Below, piece after piece: positions 15,845-24,700 of a stretch of 52,883 bases of DNA. The position numbers and the translations under genes are program-made. Within the stretch, counting starts at the first letter, position 1. Each line of letters begins with the position of its first letter. The notes under the pieces were generated by a model that did not search any database, was not told where the DNA came from, and saw only the letters and a program-made list of their open reading frames with translations. Source of the stretch: an uncultured Collinsella sp. (lineage in GTDB: Bacteria > Actinomycetota > Coriobacteriia > Coriobacteriales > Coriobacteriaceae); contig UQIL01000017.1 of the NCBI GenBank assembly GCA_900541025.1, positions 1-52,883 on the forward strand. Reading direction: 5' to 3'.

Positions 15845-17641
15845 ATGCATTCGTTTAAGATCACCAATCAATTCCTACTTGATGATGAGCCGTTCACCAT
15901 CTTGTCGGGGGCGATTCACTATATGCGTGTTCATCCGAGCGACTGGCACCACTCGCTCTATAACCTTAAGGCTCTTGGGTTTAATACGGTCGAAACGTAT
16001 GTACCGTGGAATCTTCATGAGCCAAAGCCTGGCGTCTTCGATTTTTCTGGCTCAATCGATTTGGCGGCATTTCTTGATGAGGCAGCATCGCTCGGTCTGT
16101 ATGCAATTGTTCGGCCCTCTCCGTTTATTTGTGCAGAATGGGAATTTGGCGGCATGCCAGCATGGCTGCTGCGCGAACATGATATGAGGCCGCGTAGCAG
16201 CGACACCAAATTTCTTGCTCACGTTGCGCAGTACTACGACCATCTCATGCCGATACTCGTCTCGCGTCAGATTGACAAGGGCGGAAATATCATCATGATG
16301 CAGGTTGAAAACGAGTATGGATCATATTGCGAGGATAAGGACTATCTTCGCGCGATTCGTCGCCTTATGGTCGAGCGTGGGGTTTCCGTGCCCCTTTGTA
16401 CTTCCGATGGCCCGTGGCGTGGGTGCCTTCGTGCCGGTACGCTCATTGACGATGATGTGTTGTGCACCGGCAACTTTGGTTCTCATGCAAAGGAGAACTT
16501 TGAGGCTCTTTCTGCTTTTCACAAGGAGCATGGAAAACAATGGCCTCTTATGTGCATGGAGTTGTGGGACGGCTGGTTCAATCGCTATGGGGAGAACGTC
16601 ATCAGACGCGATCCCGAAGATCTTGCCTCTTGCGTTCGCGAGGTGCTCGAGCTTGGAGGATCTTTAAACCTCTACATGTTTCATGGAGGCACCAACTTTG
16701 GATTTATGAACGGATGTTCTGCACGCCATACGCATGACCTGCACCAGGTGACATCATATGACTACGATGCTCCATTGGACGAACAGGGCAACCCGACCGA
16801 GAAATACTTCGCAATTCAAAGGACAGTTCACGAGCTGTATCCCGATATCGCGCAAAGCAAGCCGTTAACAAAAAAGGCGTTTTCCATGCCCGATATTTCG
16901 GTGAGTGAGCGCGTAAGTCTCTTTAATGTGCTCGATATTCTTTCGGAGCCGATTGAAGCCCAATATCCTATGCCCATGGAAGAGATGGGTCAGTCGTATG
17001 GATATACGTTATATACCACGACTGTCGAGCGTGACCGTGCAGATGAAGAGCGTATTCGGGTTATTGACGCCCGCGACCGCGCTCAGGTGTTTGTGAACGG
17101 TGACAAGGTGGCGACGCAGTATCAGGAGCACATCGGGGAAGATATTCACTGCGTTCTTCCCTGTGAACACAACCGCCTGGATGTTCTGACCGAGGATATG
17201 GGTCGCGTCAATTATGGTCACAAATTGCTCGCTGATACGCAGCATAAGGGCATTAGGACAGGAGTTTGCGTTGATCTTCACTTTGTTACCGGTTGGGAGA
17301 TGCGTTGTCTGCCACTCGATAACATCGATAATCTTGATTATTCCGCCGGCTGGGTAGAGGGGCAACCTTCCTTTTATCGCGCAAAGTTTGATATATCTGA
17401 GCCGGCTGATACCTTTATCGACACTACGGGTTTTGGAAAGGGTGTGGCATTCGTAAACGGAACGAATGTCGGACGTTTTTGGGATAAGGGTCCCATCATG
17501 ACGCTCTATGTTCCGCACGGTTTATTACACCCTGGTACCAATGAACTCGTTATGTTCGAAACAGAGGGCGTGTATGATGCGAAAATCTCCCTTCGCTCTG
17601 AGCCCGTTATCCGTACACTTGAACAAGAAGGAGTTGAGTAG
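15845..17641 (+). CDS. GH35 beta-galactosidase (gnbG-like)
   Basis: 598 residues with no signal peptide, so it acts in the cytoplasm. The N-terminal TIM barrel has LSGAIHYMRVHPSDW, ETYVPWNLHEPKPG and RPSPFICAEWEFGGMPAWLL; the acid/base Glu is E157 in QVENEYGSY and the nucleophile is E239 in MCMELWDGWF. GGTNFGFMNG follows, then beta-sandwich domains ending in FVNGTNVGRFWDKGP. In the gnb operons of lactobacilli a GH35 enzyme cleaves galacto-N-biose after PTS uptake; the PTS genes here begin 2 nt after its stop, giving the same context. Codons end in A or T more often than in the housekeeping genes, suggesting transfer. Substrate (galacto-N-biose, lacto-N-biose or their phosphates) is inferred. 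Confidence 0.9.
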   Translation: MHSFKITNQFLLDDEPFTILSGAIHYMRVHPSDWHHSLYNLKALGFNTVETYVPWNLHEPKPGVFDFSGSIDLAAFLDEAASLGLYAIVRPSPFICAEWEFGGMPAWLLREHDMRPRSSDTKFLAHVAQYYDHLMPILVSRQIDKGGNIIMMQVENEYGSYCEDKDYLRAIRRLMVERGVSVPLCTSDGPWRGCLRAGTLIDDDVLCTGNFGSHAKENFEALSAFHKEHGKQWPLMCMELWDGWFNRYGENVIRRDPEDLASCVREVLELGGSLNLYMFHGGTNFGFMNGCSARHTHDLHQVTSYDYDAPLDEQGNPTEKYFAIQRTVHELYPDIAQSKPLTKKAFSMPDISVSERVSLFNVLDILSEPIEAQYPMPMEEMGQSYGYTLYTTTVERDRADEERIRVIDARDRAQVFVNGDKVATQYQEHIGEDIHCVLPCEHNRLDVLTEDMGRVNYGHKLLADTQHKGIRTGVCVDLHFVTGWEMRCLPLDNIDNLDYSAGWVEGQPSFYRAKFDISEPADTFIDTTGFGKGVAFVNGTNVGRFWDKGPIMTLYVPHGLLHPGTNELVMFETEGVYDAKISLRSEPVIRTLEQEGVE

Positions 17642-17643
17642 AA

Positions 17644-18108
17644 ATGATTGTAGGCGCACGAATCGACTTTCGCTTGATTCACGGACAGGTGGCAAACCTC
17701 TGGTCTAACGCCCGTCAGGTAAGCCGCTTCATGGTAGTTGACGACGAGGTATCGCAAGATGCTACCCAAAAGCAGGTTCTTCGCATGGCTTGCCCGGCAA
17801 CTGTGAAGTTGTCCGTGCTTCCTGTCGACAAGGCCGCTGCCAACATCACTGCTGGCAAATATGATGCGCAACGTCTCTTCATTGTTGCGAAAAAGCCTGA
17901 GGTCTACGTTCGACTTTTGGAACAAGGTGTTAAGCTTGAGCAGCTCATCGTCGGTAATATGACGACAATGGAGCCGGTCAAGAAGCTGAATCGCAACATT
18001 AGTTGCGACCAGGGGGACCTTGACGCATTTGCCAAACTCAAGGCCGATAATCTTCCTATTGTCATTCAGCTGACGCCGCAGGATAACCCAGAGGCTCTCA
18101 CGCTCTAG
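17644..18108 (+). CDS. PTS EIIB, mannose/sorbose family
   Basis: This cytoplasmic phosphocarrier transfers phosphate from EIIA to the incoming sugar. The 154 residues start MIVGARIDFRLIHGQVANLW, with the phosphorylatable His at about residue 14 in LIHGQV. The length is normal for a single-domain EIIB. It starts 2 nt after the GH35 stop, so translation is coupled. The EIIC and EIID genes follow after 93 nt, and EIIA lies further down at 20812. The gnbB position in lactobacillus loci is equivalent. Confidence 0.92.
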   Translation: MIVGARIDFRLIHGQVANLWSNARQVSRFMVVDDEVSQDATQKQVLRMACPATVKLSVLPVDKAAANITAGKYDAQRLFIVAKKPEVYVRLLEQGVKLEQLIVGNMTTMEPVKKLNRNISCDQGDLDAFAKLKADNLPIVIQLTPQDNPEALTL

Positions 18109-18201
18109 TCGAATTAACGCTAGGCCGTGAAGGGGGATGCACGGTTTATATAAGCGTATTGGTATTGTAGAAACTGTTACACCTTAAATAAGGAGTTAAC
18201 C

Positions 18202-19089
18202 ATGATTGCTTGGTGGCAGATTCTTCTGTTAACCCTGTATGCGGGTTATCAGATTCTGGATGAGCTGAACTGGTACACCTGTGCCGGCTCAGCCGTCTTC
18301 TCTGGTATGATTACCGGTTTGATTATGGGTGACCTACAGACTGGCCTGTTTATCGGCGGCAGCATGCAGCTCACCGTCCTGGGCGTTGGTACCTTTGGCG
18401 GCGCCTCTCGTATCGATGCCAACTCCGGCACTCTGGTCGCCACGGCCTTTGCCGTGGGCGCGGGCATGAATCCCGAGACGGCTCTTGCCGCTATCGGCGT
18501 ACCTGTCGCTGCCATTCTCGTTTACACCGATATCGCCGGTCGTTTCGCCAACACGTTCTTCGGTCACATGTGCGATGCCGATATCGAGAAGATGAACTGG
18601 GGCGCCTACAACGTACACTACTTGCTCGGTGCCGTTTCCTGGATGTTGTCCCGCATGATTCCGGTCTTCCTGGCTCTCGCATTTGGCCAGGGCTTGGTCG
18701 AGGGCATCACCACCGCCCTTAACGGCGACTTGAAGTGGCTGGGTGACGGTCTGTCTGTTGCTGGCGGTGCCTTGCCCGCCGTTGGCTTCGCCATCCTGCT
18801 CCGTTACCTGCCGGTCAAAAAGCACGTCGCCTACCTGCTGCTCGGCTTTGTAGTCGCCGCCCTGTTTGGTACGGCCTTCACGAGCATCATGAACCTCAAC
18901 GCCAACATCGTCGCTGTGAACGGTGCGCTTGGTAAGGGCGCCGTGGATATGGTCGGTATGTTCAATAACATGTCGATGCTGGCGATCGCTATTATTGGCT
19001 TTGCTCTGTCTTTGCTGTACTACAAGAACAACCAGCGTCCCGTCGCTGCTGCTGGCGCTGCGGAGGGAGACGACGACGATGAGCTCTAA
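18202..19089 (+). CDS. PTS EIIC, mannose/sorbose family
   Basis: Integral membrane channel subunit of the mannose-family transporter. The 295 residues have multiple hydrophobic segments and the family signatures FSGMITGLIMGDLQTGLFIG, MQLTVLGVGTFGGASRID and NSGTLVATAFAVGAGM. AAGGAG precedes ATG 18202. The stop overlaps the EIID start. Sequence groups it with AgaC/AgaW-type subunits that carry amino sugars, which fits the AgaS and NagA neighbours; the specificity is inferred. Confidence 0.92.
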   Translation: MIAWWQILLLTLYAGYQILDELNWYTCAGSAVFSGMITGLIMGDLQTGLFIGGSMQLTVLGVGTFGGASRIDANSGTLVATAFAVGAGMNPETALAAIGVPVAAILVYTDIAGRFANTFFGHMCDADIEKMNWGAYNVHYLLGAVSWMLSRMIPVFLALAFGQGLVEGITTALNGDLKWLGDGLSVAGGALPAVGFAILLRYLPVKKHVAYLLLGFVVAALFGTAFTSIMNLNANIVAVNGALGKGAVDMVGMFNNMSMLAIAIIGFALSLLYYKNNQRPVAAAGAAEGDDDDEL

Positions 19090-19918
19090 TGAGAAACTCG
19101 CCAATGGCACCACTGGCTACAAGATTACCAAGGACGACCTTGCGCAGATCAACCGTCGTAACCTGCTTGGTTTCCAGGATGGTTGGAACTACGAGCGCAT
19201 GCAACACTCTGGTTATCTCTGGATTATCCTGCCCACGCTGCGCAAGCTGTACGGTGACGGCACGCCGGAGCTAAAAGAAGCCTGCCGCGCCCAGTGCGCA
19301 CCGTTCTTCAACACCTCAAACTTCCTCAACACGATCATCACCGGTATCGATTTGGCGATTGAGGAAGAGGAGGGCATTGAGGGCCTCGAGGCTGTTGCCG
19401 GTCTCAAGACTGGTCTCATGGGACCGCTGGCTTCCATCGGCGATTCCATCTTCGGTTCGCTGCTCCCGACCATTTTTGGCGCCCTGGCTGCCAATATGGC
19501 CATGAACGGCAACCCCTTGGGTATCTTCATCTGGGTCGCCGTTAACATCCTTGTTGACTGGTTCCGCTGCAAGCAGACCCACATGGCCTATGAGCAGGGT
19601 ATGAAGCTCGTCACCACCATGAGCGACCGCCTGAACGCGTTGACCGACGCGGCCTCCGTAATGGGTGTCTTTATGGTCGGTGCCCTGGTCGCAACCAATG
19701 TCGGTATCGTCATTGCAGCGAAGCCTGTTATCGGTGGCGTTACCGTTGACTTGCAGAATATCTGCAATATGATTTGCCCCAAGCTGGTTCCTGCCGCGCT
19801 CGTCGGCTTCGTATACTGGCTCCTTGGTAAGAAGGGCATGACCTCGACGAAGGCTATCTTTATCGTCTTGGTTCTGTCCATTGCCTTGGGTGCATTCGGT
19901 ATCATTTGCAAGGGCTAA
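19079..19918 (+). CDS. PTS EIID, mannose/sorbose family
   Basis: Second membrane subunit, working with EIIC. From ATG 19079 the protein has 279 residues. The start overlaps the EIIC stop by 11 nt, with GGAGGGA upstream inside EIIC, giving translational coupling and the near 1:1 ratio these subunits need. Signatures: RRNLLGFQDGWNYERMQHSG, LRKLYGDGTPELKEACRAQ, FFNTSNFLNTIITGI and GLMGPLASIGDSIFGSLLP. Four or so hydrophobic segments fill the C-terminal half. A longer frame from 18923 is only the shadow of EIIC. Confidence 0.92.
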   Translation: MSSNEKLANGTTGYKITKDDLAQINRRNLLGFQDGWNYERMQHSGYLWIILPTLRKLYGDGTPELKEACRAQCAPFFNTSNFLNTIITGIDLAIEEEEGIEGLEAVAGLKTGLMGPLASIGDSIFGSLLPTIFGALAANMAMNGNPLGIFIWVAVNILVDWFRCKQTHMAYEQGMKLVTTMSDRLNALTDAASVMGVFMVGALVATNVGIVIAAKPVIGGVTVDLQNICNMICPKLVPAALVGFVYWLLGKKGMTSTKAIFIVLVLSIALGAFGIICKG

Positions 19919-19960
19919 GTACCCCATATTGTCGCGACATTTGATCCTCAATTAAGATGT

Positions 19961-20022
19961 GGCGCACACCTCCAAGGCGACTTTATCGCCATATCCCCTG
20001 GAGTGTGCGCCTCTTTTGTTTT
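19961..20022 (+). terminator. Probable terminator or attenuator after EIID
   Basis: GGCGCACACCTCCA (19961-19974) pairs with TGGAGTGTGCGCC (19999-20011), with a nested loop, followed by TCTTTTGTTTT. Genes for the unknown TPR-like protein and EIIA lie beyond it, so it may only reduce their expression. Confidence 0.75.
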
Positions 20023-20106
20023 GTCGGACACCGCTGTTCATAGGCGGTTATGCAGTCATCGTGTTCGATTAATTCATTAAGGCTGCCTTGAAGGGAATAT
20101 AGTGCA

Positions 20107-20730
20107 ATGCCATTTTGGATTGTCCTGTTCATTTGTGTTGTCGTGGCTTATTTCGCTGTGACCGAAGGAGCGAAAAAATACTTCGATATGAAATTGCAGG
20201 TATTGTTTAACTTGGGCTTATACCAAGATTGCATAGACCTGCTCGATCGCAAACTAGCGCGTATAGTAATGTCTACGTATAAGCAGTATTACCTTCGTTT
20301 CACTATCTACGAAGCTGCTGATATGGACGCATATGCAGATCGAATGCTTGACCACTTGCTGGAGATGTCGTGCAGCGATAAGCAACGTCGACAGCTTGCG
20401 GTTCGCGCCTTTAATTTCTATATCAAGACGGGTGACCGCAAGCGGGCGGCGTCCATGTTGGAAGAGATGCGTCCCGTCGTGTCGAAGGGTATTTTGGCGG
20501 ACAGTCAATTGACCTACGACATAGTCTTTCGCCGTCGGCATGATAAGATCGATGAGATGGAAGCCATGCTAGATACGAACGACCTTGGGTTACGCGGAAA
20601 GCTCTATCTGCTGCTCTCATATCAATATGAGAGTAGCGGGAACAAGAGCGAAGCACGTAGATATCGCAACCTTGAAAAGCAGCTTAGAGACGCTCACAGA
20701 CCTCCCACGATAAAACAAAATACTCACTAA
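20107..20730 (+). CDS. Membrane-anchored TPR-like protein of unknown function in the PTS locus
   Basis: 207 residues. Residues 3-18 form one transmembrane or signal-anchor helix (FWIVLFICVVVAYFAV). The rest is helical, with paired-helix spacing resembling tetratricopeptide repeats: LGLYQDCIDLLDRKL, KRAASMLEEM, and YQYESSGNKSEARRYRNLEKQL. I do not recognise the family. It lies between EIID and EIIA, and its codons are A/T-ending like the GntR and EIIA genes after it and unlike EIIC/EIID. A membrane scaffold for the transporter or an unrelated passenger are both possible. Confidence 0.7.
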   Translation: MPFWIVLFICVVVAYFAVTEGAKKYFDMKLQVLFNLGLYQDCIDLLDRKLARIVMSTYKQYYLRFTIYEAADMDAYADRMLDHLLEMSCSDKQRRQLAVRAFNFYIKTGDRKRAASMLEEMRPVVSKGILADSQLTYDIVFRRRHDKIDEMEAMLDTNDLGLRGKLYLLLSYQYESSGNKSEARRYRNLEKQLRDAHRPPTIKQNTH

Positions 20731-20811
20731 ACTTTAATGATGCAGTGGTCGTAAGAGCCCTTTTGAGGGGTTCTATGGCTAGAGAAAGCGAACGGTAGAA
20801 AGGTAGATAGA

Positions 20812-21240
20812 ATGATTGGATTTGTACTAACTGGTCACGGTCAGTTTGCACCTGGTTTGAAAAGCGCTGTGGATATGGTCGCCGGCGAACAGCCTAATTT
20901 TGAGGTAGTTCCTTTTGCGGGCTCGGAGGCGGTTACTTTTGGTGATGATTTGCGAACCTGCATTGCCAAGATGCGTCAAGCTTGTGATGGCGTATTGGTG
21001 TTTGTTGATTTGCTTGGCGGTACTCCGTTCAATCAAGCTATCCCAATGACGACTGAGCTCGATAACGTGACCGTTGTCACCGGAACAAATCTACCTATGT
21101 TGGTGGAGCTCGTTATGACGCGTGCGTTTGGAGACCCAACGCTTGATGAACTTGCCGAACGCGCACGGGTCGTTGGTCGTGAGGGAGTCGATCTCAAGAA
21201 ACTCGAGAGTGCTGACATTGACGAAGACGATGAGATGTAG
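20812..21240 (+). CDS. PTS EIIA, mannose/sorbose family
   Basis: This 142-residue cytoplasmic carrier accepts phosphate from HPr on His9 (MIGFVLTGHGQFAPG) and passes it to EIIB. VFVDLLGGTPFNQA is the second family signature. It completes the EIIB-EIIC-EIID set upstream, although the TPR-like gene and a hairpin intervene. A GAAAGG Shine-Dalgarno precedes the ATG. The acidic C-terminus is unremarkable. A GntR regulator gene follows after about 90 nt. Confidence 0.92.
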   Translation: MIGFVLTGHGQFAPGLKSAVDMVAGEQPNFEVVPFAGSEAVTFGDDLRTCIAKMRQACDGVLVFVDLLGGTPFNQAIPMTTELDNVTVVTGTNLPMLVELVMTRAFGDPTLDELAERARVVGREGVDLKKLESADIDEDDEM

Positions 21241-21327
21241 TGTCGCTATTAGCCCATTTATTGGACATGTTGGTGCGTTACCTGAAGGCTGAAGTATTGG
21301 TCAATTGCTCATTACGTGGAGAATATC

Positions 21328-22062
21328 ATGACGTGCACGAGGCACAGACAACCGCTATATGACCAGCTCGTAGATACTCTGATCGAAAAAATTGATCATG
21401 AATATCAGCCAGGTGATTTGATTCCGTCCGAACGTGAGCTTGCCGAACGCTACGGGCTTTCGCGATCGACTGTCCGACTTGCAATTCAGGAACTTGAGTA
21501 TCTTGGTCGGATTGTGCGAAAACAAGGTCGCGGTACGTTTGTTGCCGATCGACTAGCTCAAGCAACAAATCTTACCCAATCGTACAGTTTTACTGAACAG
21601 ATGAAAGCGATGGGCCGGCTGCCAGAAACAACCATCTTAGAGTTCTGTGAAATGGAAGCAGATAAAACGCTCTCGATACAAATGGGGATTCGTTTGGGTG
21701 AAAAGGTGTTAAAACTCAAACGTTTACGGATGGCAGATGGTATACCTATGATGGTTGAGCGTAGCTATCTTCCAGCAAGGCTCTTTATTTCACTCAAGCG
21801 TCCTCTACTCGAACATAAGCCCCTTTACGATGTCATTGAGCAGGATTATCAGCAGAAAATTCGAGTAGCAGATGAGGAGTTCTCTGCGGGTATAGCACGT
21901 CCATGTGACGCTCGGCTTCTAGGTATTAGTGAGGGTGCGCCAGTTCTGGACATAGTCCGAACTACTCACAACACCCAAAATGATGTTGTCGAGTTCACGC
22001 TTTCGGTGGCTCGCGCGGACAAGTTCAAGTACAGAATCTCTCACTATCGAGATACTGTGTGA
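21328..22062 (+). CDS. GntR family (HutC subfamily) regulator, GnbR/AgaR-like
   Basis: 244 residues from ATG 21328, which has GGAG (21317-21320 region) about 7 nt upstream; an in-frame GTG at 21316 overlaps that Shine-Dalgarno. The winged helix carries QPLYDQLVDTLIEKI, PSERELAERYGLSRSTVRLAI and GRGTFV; the UTRA domain carries YSFTEQMKAMGRLPET and ends SVARADKFKYRISHYRD. It shares most motifs with the regulator at 12809-13540, so the two may bind similar TGGT-N4-ACCA sites. It uses many A/T-ending codons, unlike that paralogue. By position it should control the GH35/PTS/AgaS/NagA genes. Confidence 0.9.
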   Translation: MTCTRHRQPLYDQLVDTLIEKIDHEYQPGDLIPSERELAERYGLSRSTVRLAIQELEYLGRIVRKQGRGTFVADRLAQATNLTQSYSFTEQMKAMGRLPETTILEFCEMEADKTLSIQMGIRLGEKVLKLKRLRMADGIPMMVERSYLPARLFISLKRPLLEHKPLYDVIEQDYQQKIRVADEEFSAGIARPCDARLLGISEGAPVLDIVRTTHNTQNDVVEFTLSVARADKFKYRISHYRDTV

Positions 22063-22112
22063 TCGGATACGAGTGCTAACGAAAGAAAAACAGCCTATGA
22101 CTACTACTCGAT

Positions 22113-22142
22113 TTGACTTTTCAGGTTGAGTCTTTGTATATC
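22113..22142 (+). promoter_or_regulatory. Probable promoter for agaS-nagA
   Basis: TTGACT (22113-22118), 18-bp spacer, TATATC (22137-22142), about 32 nt before the agaS start. Confidence 0.4.
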
Positions 22143-22173
22143 AGGCAATTTAGTAAAGAAAGAGGTATTAGAA

Positions 22174-23340
22174 ATGTTCGAGAAGAGTGTCGAGGAGCTC
22201 ACCGAGCTCGGCGCCCAGATCACCACGGCCGAGATTGCTCAGCAGCCCGAGCTTTGGCGTGATACGCTCAACATCTATCGCGAGAACAAGGAGGCCATCG
22301 AGGCCTTCCTGGCCGAGGCTCGCGCTATGGGCGAGGGTCGTCTGTCCGTTGTCTTCACCGGTGCCGGTACGTCCGACTACGTTGGCGATACCTGCGCCCC
22401 GTACCTGCGTCACGCTGGCAACACTGATCTCTACGACTTTAAGCCCATCGCCACGACCGACATCGTGAGCGCCCCGCGCGACTTCCTGCGCGCCGAGGAT
22501 CCCACGCTCGTGGTTTCCTTTGCCCGCTCTGGCAATAGCCCCGAGAGCCTTGCCGCCGTTGCCGTTGCAAAGGAGCTCGTCCACAACGTCAAGTTCCTCA
22601 ACATCACCTGCGCTCCCGAGGGCAAGCTCGCCGTTGAGTCTGCCGATGATCCCAACGCGCTGACGCTGCTCATTCCGCGCGCCAACGACAAGGGCTTCGC
22701 CATGACCGGTTCTTATTCCTGCATGACCCTGCTCTCTACCCTTATTTTCGATACGGCCTCTGACGAGCAGAAGGCCGAGTGGGTCGAGACGATTGCCAAG
22801 ATGGGCGAGGAGGTCATCTCTCGTGAGCCTGAGATCGCCGATTACCTGGCTGGCGACTTCAACCGCGTGACCTACTTGGGTTCTGGCTCCTTCGGTGGCC
22901 TTGCCCAGGAGAGCCAGCTCAAGATCCTCGAGCTCGCTCACGGTCTGGTCGCTACTTCCTACGACACCTCTATGGGCTATCGTCACGGACCCAAGTCCTT
23001 CGTCGACGATAAGACGCTCGTCTTCGTGTTCGTCAATAACGATGCCTATACCCGTCAGTACGACATCGACATCCTCAACGAGATCGGTGGCGACGAGATC
23101 GCTCAGCACACCGTCGCCGTTCAGCAGGAAGGTGCCACCGTCTACGAGGGTGAGTCCTTCACCTTTAAGGGCTACGAGGCACTTCCCGAGGGCTACCTTG
23201 CTCTGCCGTTCGTGATGTTTGCCCAGGCTATCAGCCTGCTCAACTCCGTGCGTGTGGGCAACACGCCCGATACGCCGAGCCCCACCGGCACGGTCAATCG
23301 CGTGGTCAAGGGCGTGACGATTCACCCCTTCACCGCTTGA
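22174..23340 (+). CDS. agaS: SIS-domain sugar isomerase/deaminase, AgaS type
   Basis: AgaS-type enzymes deaminate and isomerise galactosamine-6-P to tagatose-6-P in the cytoplasm. The 388 residues hold two SIS domains: the first with FTGAGTSDYVGDT and SFARSGNSPESLAAV (about 60-150), the second with YLGSGSFGGLAQESQLKILE and GYRHGPKSF (about 230-300). ATG 22174 has AGAGG 8 nt upstream; an in-frame ATG at 22126 lies in the promoter region and is unlikely. It lies before nagA copy 2, giving the GalNAc-6-P to tagatose-6-P pair, and its G/C-ending codons contrast with the genes just upstream. Glucosamine-6-P deamination is a possible alternative. Confidence 0.88.
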   Translation: MFEKSVEELTELGAQITTAEIAQQPELWRDTLNIYRENKEAIEAFLAEARAMGEGRLSVVFTGAGTSDYVGDTCAPYLRHAGNTDLYDFKPIATTDIVSAPRDFLRAEDPTLVVSFARSGNSPESLAAVAVAKELVHNVKFLNITCAPEGKLAVESADDPNALTLLIPRANDKGFAMTGSYSCMTLLSTLIFDTASDEQKAEWVETIAKMGEEVISREPEIADYLAGDFNRVTYLGSGSFGGLAQESQLKILELAHGLVATSYDTSMGYRHGPKSFVDDKTLVFVFVNNDAYTRQYDIDILNEIGGDEIAQHTVAVQQEGATVYEGESFTFKGYEALPEGYLALPFVMFAQAISLLNSVRVGNTPDTPSPTGTVNRVVKGVTIHPFTA

Positions 23341-23356
23341 TCGCGTCCCTCTGTAA

Positions 23357-23400
23357 GGGCGCCCGTCCGCTCATAACGGCGGGCGGGCGCTTTTTGTTTT
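23357..23400 (+). terminator. Terminator after agaS
   Basis: GCGCCCGTCCGC / GGCGGGCGGGCGC stem followed by TTTTTGTTTT. nagA copy 2 follows after about 60 nt, so it may have its own promoter or depend on read-through. Confidence 0.85.
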
Positions 23401-23456
23401 ACCTGAGCTGGGCATAGCATCACCACAGTCAACTGCTTTAGAAGCAAGGAGTGCAT

Positions 23457-24626
23457 ATGAGCACGTACGCAATTAAGGCTGACAAGTTCTTCTTGCCGGC
23501 AGGCCCGCAACTGGGCGGCTATCTTATGGTCGAGGATGGCGTCTTTGGCGCCTGGCAGGCCGACGAGCCCTCTTGCGAGATTAAGGACTACACGGGGTCG
23601 TGGATCGCACCGGGTATGGTCGATACTCACATCCATGGCTTCTACAACCACTCAACTACCGATAATGATCCCGTGGGCATCGATATCAGCTCGACCGAGC
23701 TCGCCCGTCGCGGTACCACCAGCTGGCTGCCCACGACGTTCACCGATGGCGTCGAGCAGATCAAGGACGCCTGCGCTGCCATCGCTCAGGCGGACGAGGG
23801 TCGCGGCCCCGACTTCTGCGGTGCTCGCATTCAGGGCATCTACCTGGAGGGCCCCTTCTTTACCATGAAGCACGTGGGCGCGCAGAACCCCGCTTATCTT
23901 ATCGATCCCTCCGAGGAGATCTTTGATCAGTGGCAGGAGGCTGCGGGTGGTCGCATCGTCAAGAGCGCCATGGCGGCCGAGCGCGACGGTGCCGCTGCTT
24001 ATGCGGCTGCTCTGAACGCCAAGGGCGTGGTGACCAGCATCGGTCACTCCGACGCCACCTACGATGAGTGCATCGCTGCCATCAACGCCGGTGCCAGCTG
24101 CTTTACGCATACCTATAACGGCCAGCGCGGGCTGCATCACCGTGAGCCCGGTGTCGTGGGCGCTGCCATGTCCACGCCCGAGACCTACGCCGAGATCATC
24201 TGTGACGGCAAGCACGTTAACCCTGCTGCCATCAAGGCGCTGCTGCAGGCCAAGGGCTGGCAGCACACGGTGCTCATTACCGACTGCCTGGGTTGCGGCG
24301 GCATGCCCGAGGGCAGCTACACCAGTGGTGGCATGGACGTCATTATGAAGGACAACCTGTGCTGGCTCGCCGACGGCAAGAGCATTGCCGGCTCGGTGCT
24401 CACGCTTGCCCAGGGCGTCAAGAACATCGTCGACTGGGGCATCGCCAGCGCCGATATCGCCATTCGCATGGCAACCGAGGTGCCGGCTCGCTCTGCGCAC
24501 ATCGAGGATAAGTGCGGCAGCATCATGCCGGGTCGCGACGCCGACTTTGTCGTGTTCGACCATGAGCTCACCCTCGTCGAGACGTATGTTGGCGGTCAGA
24601 GCGTCGGCAACGCCTTTACCGAGTAA
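23457..24626 (+). CDS. nagA: N-acetylglucosamine/galactosamine-6-phosphate deacetylase (copy 2)
   Basis: 389 residues with the same metal and substrate motifs as copy 1 (DTHIHGFYNH, LEGPFFTMKHVGAQNPAY, SIGHSDATYDE, FTHTYNGQRGLHHREPG, DCLGCGGMPEG). The proteins differ at only a few dozen positions. ATG 23457 aligns with copy 1 and has AAGGAG upstream; an in-frame GTG at 23451 overlaps it. Placed after agaS, it probably deacetylates GalNAc-6-P from galacto-N-biose or GalNAc, as gnbF does in lactobacilli; GlcNAc-6-P use is likely too. Convergent with the flavodoxin gene. Confidence 0.92.
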   Translation: MSTYAIKADKFFLPAGPQLGGYLMVEDGVFGAWQADEPSCEIKDYTGSWIAPGMVDTHIHGFYNHSTTDNDPVGIDISSTELARRGTTSWLPTTFTDGVEQIKDACAAIAQADEGRGPDFCGARIQGIYLEGPFFTMKHVGAQNPAYLIDPSEEIFDQWQEAAGGRIVKSAMAAERDGAAAYAAALNAKGVVTSIGHSDATYDECIAAINAGASCFTHTYNGQRGLHHREPGVVGAAMSTPETYAEIICDGKHVNPAAIKALLQAKGWQHTVLITDCLGCGGMPEGSYTSGGMDVIMKDNLCWLADGKSIAGSVLTLAQGVKNIVDWGIASADIAIRMATEVPARSAHIEDKCGSIMPGRDADFVVFDHELTLVETYVGGQSVGNAFTE

Positions 24627-24632
24627 CGATAG

Positions 24633-24669
24633 AAAAAACGGCGGGCCCGAATCTGCTCGGACCCGCCGT
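24633..24669 (-). terminator. Terminator between nagA copy 2 and the flavodoxin gene
   Basis: ACGGCGGG (24638-24645) pairs with CCCGCCGT (24662-24669), extended by CCGA/TCGG inside. The A-run at 24633-24638 is a U-run on the minus strand, so it best terminates the flavodoxin gene. Confidence 0.8.
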
Positions 24670-24700
24670 ATGGGTTAAACGCTCAAAAGCACCTTTACAG

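Noticed and set aside
15845..17641. Secreted beta-galactosidase acting on mucin outside the cell
   Set aside because: The N-terminus MHSFKITNQFLLDDEPF has no signal peptide, and the gene is coupled to PTS genes, so a cytoplasmic role fits better.
20786..20795. Eighth member of the 21-bp box family (GCGAACGGTA before EIIA)
   Set aside because: No second box lies 21 bp on either side; a single AACGG is expected by chance. The same applies to ATAAACGGC at 13552-13560.
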